Origin: Ideonella sp. MAG2
GTDB lineage: Bacteria > Pseudomonadota > Gammaproteobacteria > Burkholderiales > Burkholderiaceae_C
Assembly: GCA_004359425.1 (NCBI GenBank)
Contig: PTEU01000002.1
Location: forward strand, 42,277 to 74,407
Length of the DNA stretch: 32,131 nucleotides
Direction: 5' to 3'
The position numbers were made by a program, and so were the translations under genes. Shown here one piece after another: positions 8,934 through 16,200 of this stretch. Position 1 is the stretch's first letter. Each line of letters opens with the position of its first letter. The notes under the pieces are model-generated. The model worked only from the letters and a program-made list of their open reading frames with translations, searched no databases and was not told the DNA's origin.

Positions 8934-9635
8934 TCAGTAGCCCAAATAGGCTTTGCTGACCTCGGGGTGGTCTTGTAATTCGGCGCCGGTGCCCTGAAGC
9001 ACAATTTCGCCCGCCTCAAACACATAGGCGCGGTCTGACAAGCGCAGCGCCATGGACGCGTTTTGTTCCACCAACAAAATGGTGGTGCCCAAGGACTTGA
9101 TGCGCGCCAAGGTCTGCTCGACCTCGTCCACGATCTTGGGCGCCAAGCCCAGCGAAGGCTCGTCGAAGATGCAGAGCTTGGGGCGGGACATGAGTGCCCG
9201 GGCAATGGCCAGCATCTCTTGTTCACCACCCGACAAAGTGCCTGCGCGCTGTTTGATACGACGGCGCAGCACCGGGAACAGGTCCAGCATCTCTTCCAAA
9301 TCCGCCCGCTGGTCCTTATCGCGGCGGGTGTGGGCACCCATTTCAAGGTTTTCCAGCACGGACATCTCGCCAAACACTTGGCGTCCTTCTGGGCACATGG
9401 TGATGCCCCTGCGAACCACCGTGTGCCCTGCCAGCCCATCGATTCGCCGACCTTCGAACTCGATGCTGCCGCCTCGGGTTTCAATCAGGCCGCAGATGCA
9501 CTTGAGCGTGGTGCTCTTGCCTGCGCCATTGGCACCCACCAGGGCCACGCATTCGGAGGCATTGACTTCGATGCTGATGCCGTGCAGCACATCGACCTTG
9601 CCGTAGCCCGCACGCAAATCTTTGACTTTGAGCAT
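8934..9635 (-). CDS. livF: HAAT ABC transporter ATP-binding protein LivF
   Basis: 233-aa ABC ATPase. Walker A is GANGAGKST, the Q-loop region VRRGITMCPEGRQVFGEMSV is typical of LivF, the signature is LSGGEQEMLAIARALMSRPKL, and Walker B is CIFDEPSLGLAP, followed by the switch His replaced by Gln in VEQNAS as usual in this family. Its ATG shares one base with the livG stop (TGATG), so the two are translationally coupled. It hydrolyses ATP on the cytoplasmic face with LivG to drive uptake. Confidence 0.93.
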   Translation of the reverse strand: MLKVKDLRAGYGKVDVLHGISIEVNASECVALVGANGAGKSTTLKCICGLIETRGGSIEFEGRRIDGLAGHTVVRRGITMCPEGRQVFGEMSVLENLEMGAHTRRDKDQRADLEEMLDLFPVLRRRIKQRAGTLSGGEQEMLAIARALMSRPKLCIFDEPSLGLAPKIVDEVEQTLARIKSLGTTILLVEQNASMALRLSDRAYVFEAGEIVLQGTGAELQDHPEVSKAYLGY

Positions 9636-10402
9636 CAGTGCGCCCCTCCCAGGTAGGCGTCAATCACCGCCGGGTTGGCGCGTATCTCTGCGGGCGTGCC
9701 TTCAGCAATCTTTTGCCCAAAATTGAGCACCACAATCCGCTCGCACACCTCCATGATCAAGCCCATGTGGTGCTCAATCACCAGAACCGCTATGCCTCGG
9801 TCACGGATGCCCATGATCAGACGCGATAGTTCTTTGCGCTCCTTGGCCACCATGCCTGCTGCGGGCTCGTCCAGCAGCACCAGTTTGGGGTCACTGGCCA
9901 GCGCCGACGCAATCATCAGCAAGCGTTGCTGAGCCGAGGAGATGGCCGAAGTGAGCTGATCGGCCACATCGGCCAGGCCGACAAACTGAAGCAACTCATG
10001 CGCTTTGGCACGCTGGCGTGCCTCTTCTTCGCGTGCAGCTTTGGTGCGCAGAACCGCCGCCCAGGGGGCGGTCACAAAACTGGTGTGACCCGCCGTCAGC
10101 ACTTGCTCTAGTACCGTGCATTCGGCAAAGAGCGCTGTGGTTTGAAAGGTGCGTGTCAAACCCAGAGGGACGCGCTCGCTGATGTTCAGCGCATTGACGG
10201 ACCGACCGGCAAATTGAATGCTGCCCGCCGAGACAGGCAGCGTACCTGAGATCAAGTTCACCGAGGTGGATTTGCCCGAGCCATTGGGCCCGATGAGGCC
10301 AATCACTTCAGCAGGCTTGATCGAGAAACTCAGCCCCTTGACCGCCTGGACACCGCCAAAATTTTTGTCGATCCCGTCGATCACGAGCAATGGCTCTGAC
10401 AT
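9635..10402 (-). CDS. livG: HAAT ABC transporter ATP-binding protein LivG
   Basis: ABC ATPase of ~255 aa from ATG 10402 (MSEPLLVIDGIDKNFGG). It has Walker A GPNGSGKST, RTFQTTALFAECTVLEQV in the LivG-specific region, the signature SSAQQRLLMIASALASDPKL (degenerate LSGGQ), Walker B LLDEPAAGM and switch His in EHHMGLIMEVCERIVVLNFGQ. The start at 10402 is preferred because GGGAAG lies just upstream and it matches family N-termini; in-frame ATGs at 10429 and 10438 would add 9 or 12 residues. First gene of the transporter operon, ~100 bp downstream of a TetR-type operator. The signature lacks the canonical LSGG, which should be weighed when judging activity. Confidence 0.9.
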   Translation of the reverse strand: MSEPLLVIDGIDKNFGGVQAVKGLSFSIKPAEVIGLIGPNGSGKSTSVNLISGTLPVSAGSIQFAGRSVNALNISERVPLGLTRTFQTTALFAECTVLEQVLTAGHTSFVTAPWAAVLRTKAAREEEARQRAKAHELLQFVGLADVADQLTSAISSAQQRLLMIASALASDPKLVLLDEPAAGMVAKERKELSRLIMGIRDRGIAVLVIEHHMGLIMEVCERIVVLNFGQKIAEGTPAEIRANPAVIDAYLGGAH

Positions 10403-10504
10403 CTGCTTGCTTCCCAAAGTGGTCTCCATGTGCTGCATTGATCGACTAGGGGCCTAAGTCGTCGGCCGGAATCGCGCTGCGGTCAATGAGATTGCAGTTT
10501 CTAT

Positions 10505-10519
10505 TAGACCGGTCGTCTA
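10505..10519. promoter_or_regulatory. TetR-family operator in the livG promoter region
   Basis: TAGAC-CGGTC-GTCTA, an inverted repeat with 5-bp arms and a 5-bp spacer. On the minus strand TTGCAC just upstream and TCTAAT overlapping the site could be -35 and -10 elements (spacer 19, weak), which would place the repressor across the promoter. The same arms recur in front of the regulator gene at 11356-11370. The 10403-10700 gap otherwise holds no convincing gene. Confidence 0.6.
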
Positions 10520-10700
10520 TAAAATCGGTGCAAACCCTTTAATGGCCAGAAGCCCTTTCTTCCAGCTCCCGATCAAACAGGTTTTCGCAGGGTGCCCCAG
10601 GCCTTGCTGGCAAGCGGAGCGACGGCACCACCAGGGCGCAGCAAAACGATGGATACGGCCCCTTGATGTATCAGGCGTTTACCTCGCCGAAGGGCCTCGC

Positions 10701-11339
10701 CTAGACAGCGACCTTGGAGAAATACAGACCGACAAACTGGTCGATGGGCTGCAGGCTGCGGGTCAGCTTGGCCCGCAAGATCGCCCCCTCCCACCCAATC
10801 CAAAAGAATTGGGACAGTGCTTTGGCATTGTTGTTCGGGGCGATTTCACCCACTTGGATGGCCTCTTCAAGGCAGGCCTCGACCCGGTTTTCCCAGGACA
10901 CCAAAACCGCTTCAAGTTGCAGACGGAACTGGTTGTCCAGGCTGGCTAGCTCCTGCCCCAGGTTGCCGATCAGGCAGCCGCGCTTGAAGTCAAACTTCGT
11001 CATGCCCCGTTTGGCGTTCTCAATAAAGGCCTTGAGCCGCGTCAGCGGAGAGGCTTGGCTGTCATTGAAGATGAGATCCATTTTGCGGGCGTAGTAGTCC
11101 ACATAGTTCTCGATGACCGCCGCGCCGAACTCGTCCTTATTCTTGAAGAAGTGATAGAACGACCCTTTGGGCACGCCCACACGCTTGAGCACCTCGTCGA
11201 TGCCCGTGACCTGAAAGCCGCGCTCGGTCAATAGCTCGGTACCACACCACACCAAGGCGCGCCGTGTATCCATGCGCCCTTGGGCTCGTTGCTCACGACT
11301 GCGTGCCAGCTTTTGCGGTTTGGTTTGAGGTTTGGACAT
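10701..11339 (-). CDS. TetR-family transcriptional regulator, NemR/AcuR-like
   Basis: 212 aa from ATG 11339 (MSKPQTKPQK); ATG 11345 adds two residues. The N-terminal TetR helix-turn-helix reads GFQVTGIDEVLKRVGVPKGSFYHFFKNKDEFG (~41-72). The ligand domain includes FKRGCLIGNLGQE and FFWIGWEGAILRAKL, which from memory are hallmarks of AcuR (acrylate regulator); NemR has a related GCL segment whose cysteine senses electrophiles. Cys122 here sits in that position. The gene lies upstream of livG on the same strand, and twin operators precede both genes, so it probably represses itself and the transporter and acyl-CoA genes until an organic ligand or reactive acyl compound appears. The ligand is inferred only. 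Confidence 0.88.
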   Translation of the reverse strand: MSKPQTKPQKLARSREQRAQGRMDTRRALVWCGTELLTERGFQVTGIDEVLKRVGVPKGSFYHFFKNKDEFGAAVIENYVDYYARKMDLIFNDSQASPLTRLKAFIENAKRGMTKFDFKRGCLIGNLGQELASLDNQFRLQLEAVLVSWENRVEACLEEAIQVGEIAPNNNAKALSQFFWIGWEGAILRAKLTRSLQPIDQFVGLYFSKVAV

Positions 11340-11355
11340 TTCCATGCCCCGAAAA

Positions 11356-11370
11356 TAGACCAGTCGTCTC
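11356..11370. promoter_or_regulatory. TetR-family operator upstream of its own gene
   Basis: TAGAC-CAGTC-GTCTC, nearly identical to the livG-side site (13 of 15 positions agree). It lies 17 bp before the ATG at 11339, so it probably covers the promoter and gives autoregulation. Confidence 0.6.
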
Positions 11371-11505
11371 AAAAGGTCAATGCGTACTTTTGTCAAACCG
11401 GCCCAGCGCTCGGTCATGCTGCGTCACCCGCCCTCTCGGCATGTGGGCGGCCAGCCCGATGAGCGCCTGATACCATGTTGTCTGTTTTGAGACTGTACAG
11501 TTCAA

Positions 11506-12060
11506 ATGCACACCATTCTGCTCAGACGCCTCGCGACCCTGTGGGCCTTAGCGTCGGCCCTCTGCCTCGTGGGGTGTGCCTGGACAACCCCACCCGAAGG
11601 CATCTCGGCCGTCACGCCATTTGAGCTGGCGCGCTACCAAGGCCGCTGGCATGAAGCAGCCCGGCTAGACCACACTTTTGAGCGCGGCATGACGGATGTC
11701 AGCGCCACCTACACCCCCCTGCCCGACGGCAGCGTGCGGGTGCTGAACCGGGGCTTTGACACGGCCAAGGGCGGTTGGCGAGAGGCCGAGGGCCGGGCTG
11801 TGTTCATCGGCGCGCCCACCACGGGCTCTTTAAAGGTCTCCTTCTTTGGCCCCTTCTACGGCGGCTACCACGTGGCCGCCTTGGACCCAGACTACCGCTG
11901 GTCCATCGTGGTGGGGCCGGACCGCAGCTATGCCTGGATCTTGACGCGCGACCCGCGCATCAGCCCTGCGCTCAAGCAAGACCTGACCGAGCGCATCAAA
12001 GCCCTGGGCATTGCGCCCGAGGCGCTGATCTGGGTCAGCCACGAGAGGCAAGAGCCCTGA
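11506..12060 (+). CDS. blc: Outer-membrane lipocalin (Blc family lipoprotein)
   Basis: 184-aa bacterial lipocalin. A lipoprotein signal peptide with lipobox LVGC puts the acylated cysteine near residue 24. The mature part has the lipocalin signature ELARYQGRWHEAARLDHTFERG, and later YHVAALDPDYRWSIVVGPDRSYAWILTRDP, the conserved Tyr/Trp strand and closing region of Blc proteins. Family members bind lysophospholipids or fatty acids in a beta-barrel at the outer membrane and are linked to envelope stress. It is transcribed away from the TetR gene. A 10-bp palindrome ACTGTACAGT (11492-11501) sits right before the ATG; its role is unclear. No Shine-Dalgarno is evident. Confidence 0.93.
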   Translation: MHTILLRRLATLWALASALCLVGCAWTTPPEGISAVTPFELARYQGRWHEAARLDHTFERGMTDVSATYTPLPDGSVRVLNRGFDTAKGGWREAEGRAVFIGAPTTGSLKVSFFGPFYGGYHVAALDPDYRWSIVVGPDRSYAWILTRDPRISPALKQDLTERIKALGIAPEALIWVSHERQEP

Positions 12061-12070
12061 TCCGCGTTGA

Positions 12071-12120
12071 GGTGCAATCTGGACAAGCGCTTGCACCCTC
12101 ACCGCAGCAATCAGTAAACT
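12071..12120 (+). promoter_or_regulatory. Putative promoter and operator of the toxin-antitoxin operon
   Basis: GGTGCAA (12071-12077) pairs with TTGCACC (12091-12097), and inside lies the perfect palindrome CAAGCGCTTG (12084-12093). TTGCAC (12091-12096), an 18-bp spacer and TAAACT (12115-12120) form a sigma-70-like promoter. The palindromes overlap its -35 box, the usual arrangement for antitoxin autorepression. The hairpin could instead end blc transcription, although no T-run follows. Confidence 0.45.
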
Positions 12121-12152
12121 AAGGCCACTGAACTAACTCAGGCGCCACTGCC

Positions 12153-12395
12153 ATGAACGCCATCAACATCCATGAAGCCAAGACGCATTTGTCTCGTTTG
12201 GTGGAAGAGGCCGCGCGTGGGGACTCCTTCGTCATCGCCAAGGCCGGCAAGCCCATGGTCAAAGTGACAGCCCTGTCTGCACCAGAACCTAAGGCCCAAA
12301 AGCGGCTCGGTTTCTTGGCCAAGCAGTTCAAGGTCCCTGACGACTTCGACACCATGGGCCAAGCAGAGATCGCCAAGCTGTTCGGGGCCTCATGA
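12153..12395 (+). CDS. Phd/YefM-family antitoxin
   Basis: 80-aa antitoxin opening MNAINIHEAKTHLSRLVEEA, with GDSFVIAKAGKPMVKVTAL, the Phd/YefM DNA-binding fold. The C-terminal half (LGFLAKQFKVPDDFDTMGQ to IAKLFGAS) is the usual toxin-wrapping tail, similar to antitoxins paired with PIN toxins. It overlaps the toxin start by ATGA. It should neutralise the VapC-type nuclease and repress its own promoter. Confidence 0.93.
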   Translation: MNAINIHEAKTHLSRLVEEAARGDSFVIAKAGKPMVKVTALSAPEPKAQKRLGFLAKQFKVPDDFDTMGQAEIAKLFGAS

Positions 12396-12778
12396 AGTGG
12401 CTTTTGGATACGCACCTGCTTTTGTGGTGCGCCACCAGCCCAGAGAAGCTCTCTAGCCGTGCTCGCAAGCTGCTGGTGGACCCGGAGTCGGCCTTGCATT
12501 TCAGCGTGGCCAGCCTCTGGGAAGTGGCCATCAAGCAAAGCCTGGGTCGAGGGGATTTCGATGTGGATGCCAGCGTGCTGCGCCGAGGCTTGCTCGACAA
12601 CGGCTACACCGAACTGCCCGTGAGCGGCCCTCATGTGATCGCGGTGACGGGCCTGCCGACTTTACACAAAGACCCCTTTGACCGAATCCTGATCGCCCAG
12701 GCGCAGGTAGAAGGCATCACCTTGCTCACAGTAGACGCGATGGTGACGCAGTATCCCGGGCCGATACGTCGCGTGTAG
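12392..12778 (+). CDS. vapC: PIN-domain ribonuclease toxin (VapC-type)
   Basis: 128-aa PIN domain. Acidic metal ligands are visible: Asp6 in WLLDTHLLLW, Glu44 in SLWEVAIK, Asp94/Asp97 in KDPFDRILIAQA, and Asp115 in LTVDAMV. These form the Mg-dependent RNase centre of VapC toxins. It is coupled to the antitoxin by a 4-bp overlap. All key residues are present, so the toxin looks functional. The RNA target cannot be inferred. Confidence 0.93.
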   Translation: MKWLLDTHLLLWCATSPEKLSSRARKLLVDPESALHFSVASLWEVAIKQSLGRGDFDVDASVLRRGLLDNGYTELPVSGPHVIAVTGLPTLHKDPFDRILIAQAQVEGITLLTVDAMVTQYPGPIRRV

Positions 12779-12900
12779 ATGTACGGTGGGTAGGAGGGTG
12801 GGTGGCCGGTCACCTCCGAGCCCTGTAAGGTGATTGGCCTGCATTCCCCACACCCAACGCGGCCCCTGCAAGGGCTAGACTTTGCCACCCAATATCTCGG

Positions 12901-13245
12901 ATGCCGGACGCCATGATTGTTCTTCCAAGGGCCCCTTTGACCGGTGAATACGCCTTGTCGGCGACGCCTGAGCTGGCCATTGACGCCCCCAGTCGCCTGG
13001 TGGCGGGGCGGGTGCGTATCGCCAAGGGCCGCCGCAGCCCCGAGCTGGGAATGCGTACCAGCGCCCTGCATGAGGTGGGGCATGTCCTCAGCGGTCGCCT
13101 TCGCATCGAGACCGCTGATCGCAGCTACGAGGTCGCTGCCGGCGACAGCCTGGTGATGTGCCCTGCCGAGCGGCACAGCACCACCGCCTTGGAAGACAGC
13201 GAGATCTTCTTTGTGCTGCTCGACCCACAGCGCGCCAGCCAGTGA
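12901..13245 (+). CDS. Small cupin-domain protein
   Basis: 114 aa (ATG 12901; ATG 12913 is an alternative, neither with a clear Shine-Dalgarno). The C-terminal 70 residues form a single conserved beta-barrel: EVGHVLSGRLRIETADRSYEVAAGDSLVMCPAERHSTTALEDSEIFFVLL. This has the spacing of cupin motifs 1 and 2, with His in HVLSGRL and in ERHST as possible metal ligands. It lies 24 bp before the LAL regulator and is probably co-transcribed, so it may be a small-molecule sensor or an enzyme of the hydantoin locus. No specific function can be assigned. Confidence 0.8.
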   Translation: MPDAMIVLPRAPLTGEYALSATPELAIDAPSRLVAGRVRIAKGRRSPELGMRTSALHEVGHVLSGRLRIETADRSYEVAAGDSLVMCPAERHSTTALEDSEIFFVLLDPQRASQ

Positions 13246-13269
13246 TGCGCCTGCACTGCTGAGCACACG

Positions 13270-15978
13270 ATGAACGAGATCAACGGCAGTGATTGGTTTT
13301 GGGTCGGCAAGCTGGCACCGCCACAGAACCAAACCCAATCAGTACGGCGGGAAGCACTGCTGGAACGCCTGACTCGCCGCAGCCGCACGGCGTTGCTGTT
13401 GGTGATCTCACCCCCTGGCTTTGGCAAGACCACCCTCCTCACGCAATGGCGGGCCGCCTTGTTGAATGCCCCGACCCCCAAGCCGGTGGCGTGGTTAACA
13501 CTGGACGATGCTGACACCGACCCCAATCGGCTGCTCGCCTACCTGGTGCTGGCTTTTGAAGCCACTGGTGTGGACACGGGGGCCCTGGGCCAACGTGCGC
13601 GCACCCAGGCTTTGGACCCCGACCCGCAGCGCAATGTCGCCGCACTCTTGCAGGTTTTGCGCCAGCACGGGCAGCGCATGACGCTGATGGTGGACGACTA
13701 CCATCGCGCTGCCAGTCCGACCTTAGACTTGGTCATGCTGACCCTGCTGGAGCGTGGCGCTGACATCCTGGACTTTGTGGTCGCCTCCCGCTCGCGGCCG
13801 CAGTGGCCTTTGGCAGCCCTGAAGGCGCGTGGTCTGGTGCAAGAAATTGATGCCCAGGATTTGGTGCTTACCCAGTCAGAGGCGGCGGACATTCTGGGGC
13901 CGAGCTACGACCTTGCGGCTCTGTCCATCTTGCACGCTCGCACCGAGGGTTGGGCGGTGGCCCTGCAGTTGGCGCGTCTGTGGTTCGCCCGGGGCCAGGG
14001 CTCCTTGCTGGGCCTTCAGTCACTCACCGGGCCGGTGGCCGATGTGGCCGAATACCTGGCCGAGCAGGTGGTGATGGCCCTTCCCCTAGCCCTGCGGGAA
14101 TTCTTGATGGAGACAGCGGTGCTGGACCGCTTCAACGCAGAGTTGGCCGACGCCGTGCGGGGCCGCTCGGACGCTGCCGCCATGTTGATGCAGCTCAGGC
14201 CCTACGAGGCCCTGGTGGTGCCACTGGACGTGTCACGCAGTTGGTTTCGCTACCACCTGATGCTGGCGGACTATTTGCGCACCCAACTGGACCCACAACG
14301 AGGGCGCGAGATTCACCGTGCTGCCGCCCACTGGCTGGGTCGTCAATCGGACTGGGGCGCTGCGGTCGCACACGCGGTTCAGGCTGGCGATGAGGCCTTG
14401 GCCATCAGGCTGCTGCAGGCTGCTGGGGGTTGGCAATTGGTGCTGCGCAAGGGTATTCCGTATACCCAAGGTCTGCTGCGGTACTTCGACGACATCAGCT
14501 TACGCACCGACCCGACCTTGCTGATGGTGCAGTCCTATCTGCATGCCAAGCTGGGCGATGAACCCTTGGCCATGGAGTTGCTTCGTTTGGCTGAGGTCAG
14601 TGTGGCGGACAGACCCGAGCTGCAACGCGACTTTGACGTGATTGCAGCCCTCGTCCATGTCTATTTCGACCGGCTCGATGACGATGACCGGTGGCCCGTG
14701 CGCGCCGAAGACGCGATGCAACGCGCCCCAGATGATTTGCTGTGCCAGGCCACCCTGTTGTGCGTTGGGGCGGTCAAGGCCATTTCATTGGCCCGCCTCG
14801 ACGAGGCGATTGCGGCCTCCACGGCCGCCCGTGCCCGAATGCGGGTGGTGCAAAGCCCCTTGGGCGAAAACTATTGCCTGCTCCACCTCGCACAAGCCCA
14901 TGCCATGCGCGGAGACTTGCAGGACGCACGGCGGGTGATTGACGAAGCCCTGGCCCTGGCCGAGTCCAATTTCGGCATGGACAGCTCCCTCAAAGCGCTG
15001 GTGGGCTGCTTCAAGGCTCAACAACTGTATTGGGCAGGTGATTGGGCGGGGGCCGCCCCTCGTTTGGCCGAAGGCTTAAGCACCGTGGAGCATGTGGACG
15101 GCTGGCTGGATGTGTTCGCCGTTACGGCCGACATGGGCTGGCGAATCGCCTTGCGCCTGGAGGGATTGAGTGCCGCCCTCAAATCGCTGGAACACACGGC
15201 CCAGCAGGCCCGCCACCGGCGGCTAGAGCGCTTGAGTGCCTTGGTCAGCGCCTGGCGAGTGGACTTGAACTGCCAAAGCGGCCTCATGGCCCAAGCCCGG
15301 CAGGAGGCCAATGCCGCTCAGCTCGACCGCGCCTGGCGTGCCGCACTGACCCTAGGCCCCAACGAGGCCACTTGGCGCTTTGTAGAAGCTGGAGCCATGG
15401 CGTTGATGCGCTTGCACTTGGCGCTCGGTGCGCCTCGCGAAGCCTTGGCCTTGGCTGAGTTGGCCCGCCCTTGGTTGCAGCAGCGTGGCCTTGCGATCCC
15501 GGCCTGGCGCTTAGAGTTGCTGAGTCTGGTGGCGCGGCGGCGTGCCACCGCCGACGAAGCTGGAACCAAGGCATCAGAGAATCCGTCTAAACCTCTGCAA
15601 CAGGCCTTGGAAGTCACGCTCGCCCCCTTGATTCAGCATGACTTGGCAGGCTTGCTGCTCGAAGTCGGCCCGATGATTCTGCCCTGCCTGCCCAGTGCAG
15701 AGGGTCAATGGCCAGCCGTCCTGCGCAAGGTCGTTACTCCGCTGCGTGGTTGGCAAGCCCATCCACCCCGACAACGTACTTTGTTCAGCGGCAAAGAATC
15801 CGAAGTGCTGGCTCTGCTGATCGAGGGCACCCCCAACAAATCCATCGCCCGCGCCTTGGGCATCTCCGAGAACACGGTCAAGTTCCACCTGAAGAACATC
15901 TTTCAGAAGTTGGAGGTCGACAACCGAGCCGCCGCCATTCGCGTGGCGTTACAACAAGGACTGGGTGCTTCGGCCTGA
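13270..15978 (+). CDS. LuxR-family LAL (MalT-type) ATP-dependent transcriptional regulator
   Basis: 902-aa large ATP-binding LuxR-family activator. Walker A-like SPPGFGKTTLL is near residues 47-57, and Walker B LMVDDYHR near 139-145. A long TPR-like helical middle follows (~350-780). The C-terminal LuxR helix-turn-helix is LFSGKESEVLALLIEGTPNK to TVKFHLKNIFQKLEVDNRAAAI (~837-890). The P-loop has Ser in place of the first Gly, as in MalT. LAL proteins bind an inducer and ATP, oligomerise and activate neighbouring catabolic promoters. Position between a cupin and a TonB-dependent receptor suggests control of the receptor and hyu genes downstream. Its possible site lies at 16057-16092. Confidence 0.92.
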   Translation: MNEINGSDWFWVGKLAPPQNQTQSVRREALLERLTRRSRTALLLVISPPGFGKTTLLTQWRAALLNAPTPKPVAWLTLDDADTDPNRLLAYLVLAFEATGVDTGALGQRARTQALDPDPQRNVAALLQVLRQHGQRMTLMVDDYHRAASPTLDLVMLTLLERGADILDFVVASRSRPQWPLAALKARGLVQEIDAQDLVLTQSEAADILGPSYDLAALSILHARTEGWAVALQLARLWFARGQGSLLGLQSLTGPVADVAEYLAEQVVMALPLALREFLMETAVLDRFNAELADAVRGRSDAAAMLMQLRPYEALVVPLDVSRSWFRYHLMLADYLRTQLDPQRGREIHRAAAHWLGRQSDWGAAVAHAVQAGDEALAIRLLQAAGGWQLVLRKGIPYTQGLLRYFDDISLRTDPTLLMVQSYLHAKLGDEPLAMELLRLAEVSVADRPELQRDFDVIAALVHVYFDRLDDDDRWPVRAEDAMQRAPDDLLCQATLLCVGAVKAISLARLDEAIAASTAARARMRVVQSPLGENYCLLHLAQAHAMRGDLQDARRVIDEALALAESNFGMDSSLKALVGCFKAQQLYWAGDWAGAAPRLAEGLSTVEHVDGWLDVFAVTADMGWRIALRLEGLSAALKSLEHTAQQARHRRLERLSALVSAWRVDLNCQSGLMAQARQEANAAQLDRAWRAALTLGPNEATWRFVEAGAMALMRLHLALGAPREALALAELARPWLQQRGLAIPAWRLELLSLVARRRATADEAGTKASENPSKPLQQALEVTLAPLIQHDLAGLLLEVGPMILPCLPSAEGQWPAVLRKVVTPLRGWQAHPPRQRTLFSGKESEVLALLIEGTPNKSIARALGISENTVKFHLKNIFQKLEVDNRAAAIRVALQQGLGASA

Positions 15979-16004
15979 CGCCCGGGTCAACACCGCCCCG
16001 CCGT

Positions 16005-16019
16005 TGCGGTGGCACCGCA
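16005..16019 (+). terminator. Weak hairpin after the LAL gene
   Basis: TGCGGT-GGC-ACCGCA, a 6-bp perfect stem with a 3-nt loop 27 bp after the LAL stop codon. No T-run follows, so intrinsic termination is doubtful; it may only pause or stabilise the transcript. Confidence 0.3.
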
Positions 16020-16056
16020 CTCCCACGGGGGCAGGAACTGGTTTTCCCGCATCAAT

Positions 16057-16131
16057 CTACCCCATTGGGTAGGTCACTGCCCTCGCCTACCCTCACCCAG
16101 GCTTGAGACGCCCCAGGCGGCTCTCTACATT
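16057..16131 (+). promoter_or_regulatory. Promoter of the TonB receptor gene with CTACCC activator-like sites
   Basis: TTGAGA (16103-16108), exactly 17 bp, then TACATT (16126-16131) fit a sigma-70 promoter 70 bp before the receptor ATG. Upstream lies the inverted repeat CTACCC-CATT-GGGTAG (16057-16072) and a third CTACCC (16087-16092). These half-sites fall near -50 and -73 from the expected start, the normal place for an activator such as the LAL protein encoded just upstream. Assignment to that protein is inference. Confidence 0.5.
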
Positions 16132-16200
16132 GGCGGCATCCCCGATTCAGCCCCGAACGATGGCTTGATCGGTTCCTCAGCCCCCCATGGAGTCCCCGGC

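Noticed and set aside
7664..9484. 606-aa frame that extends the binding protein upstream
   Set aside because: The added ~200 residues are livF read in a wrong frame; the signal peptide and AGGAGA site fix the start at 8884.
11479..11505. Possible LexA box before the lipocalin gene
   Set aside because: CTGT and ACAG are present but 11 bp apart rather than 8, so the spacing does not fit.
12779..12900. G-rich tract after vapC as a G-quadruplex or activator site
   Set aside because: Runs of only three Gs with irregular spacing and no symmetric half-sites; not distinct from background in this genome.
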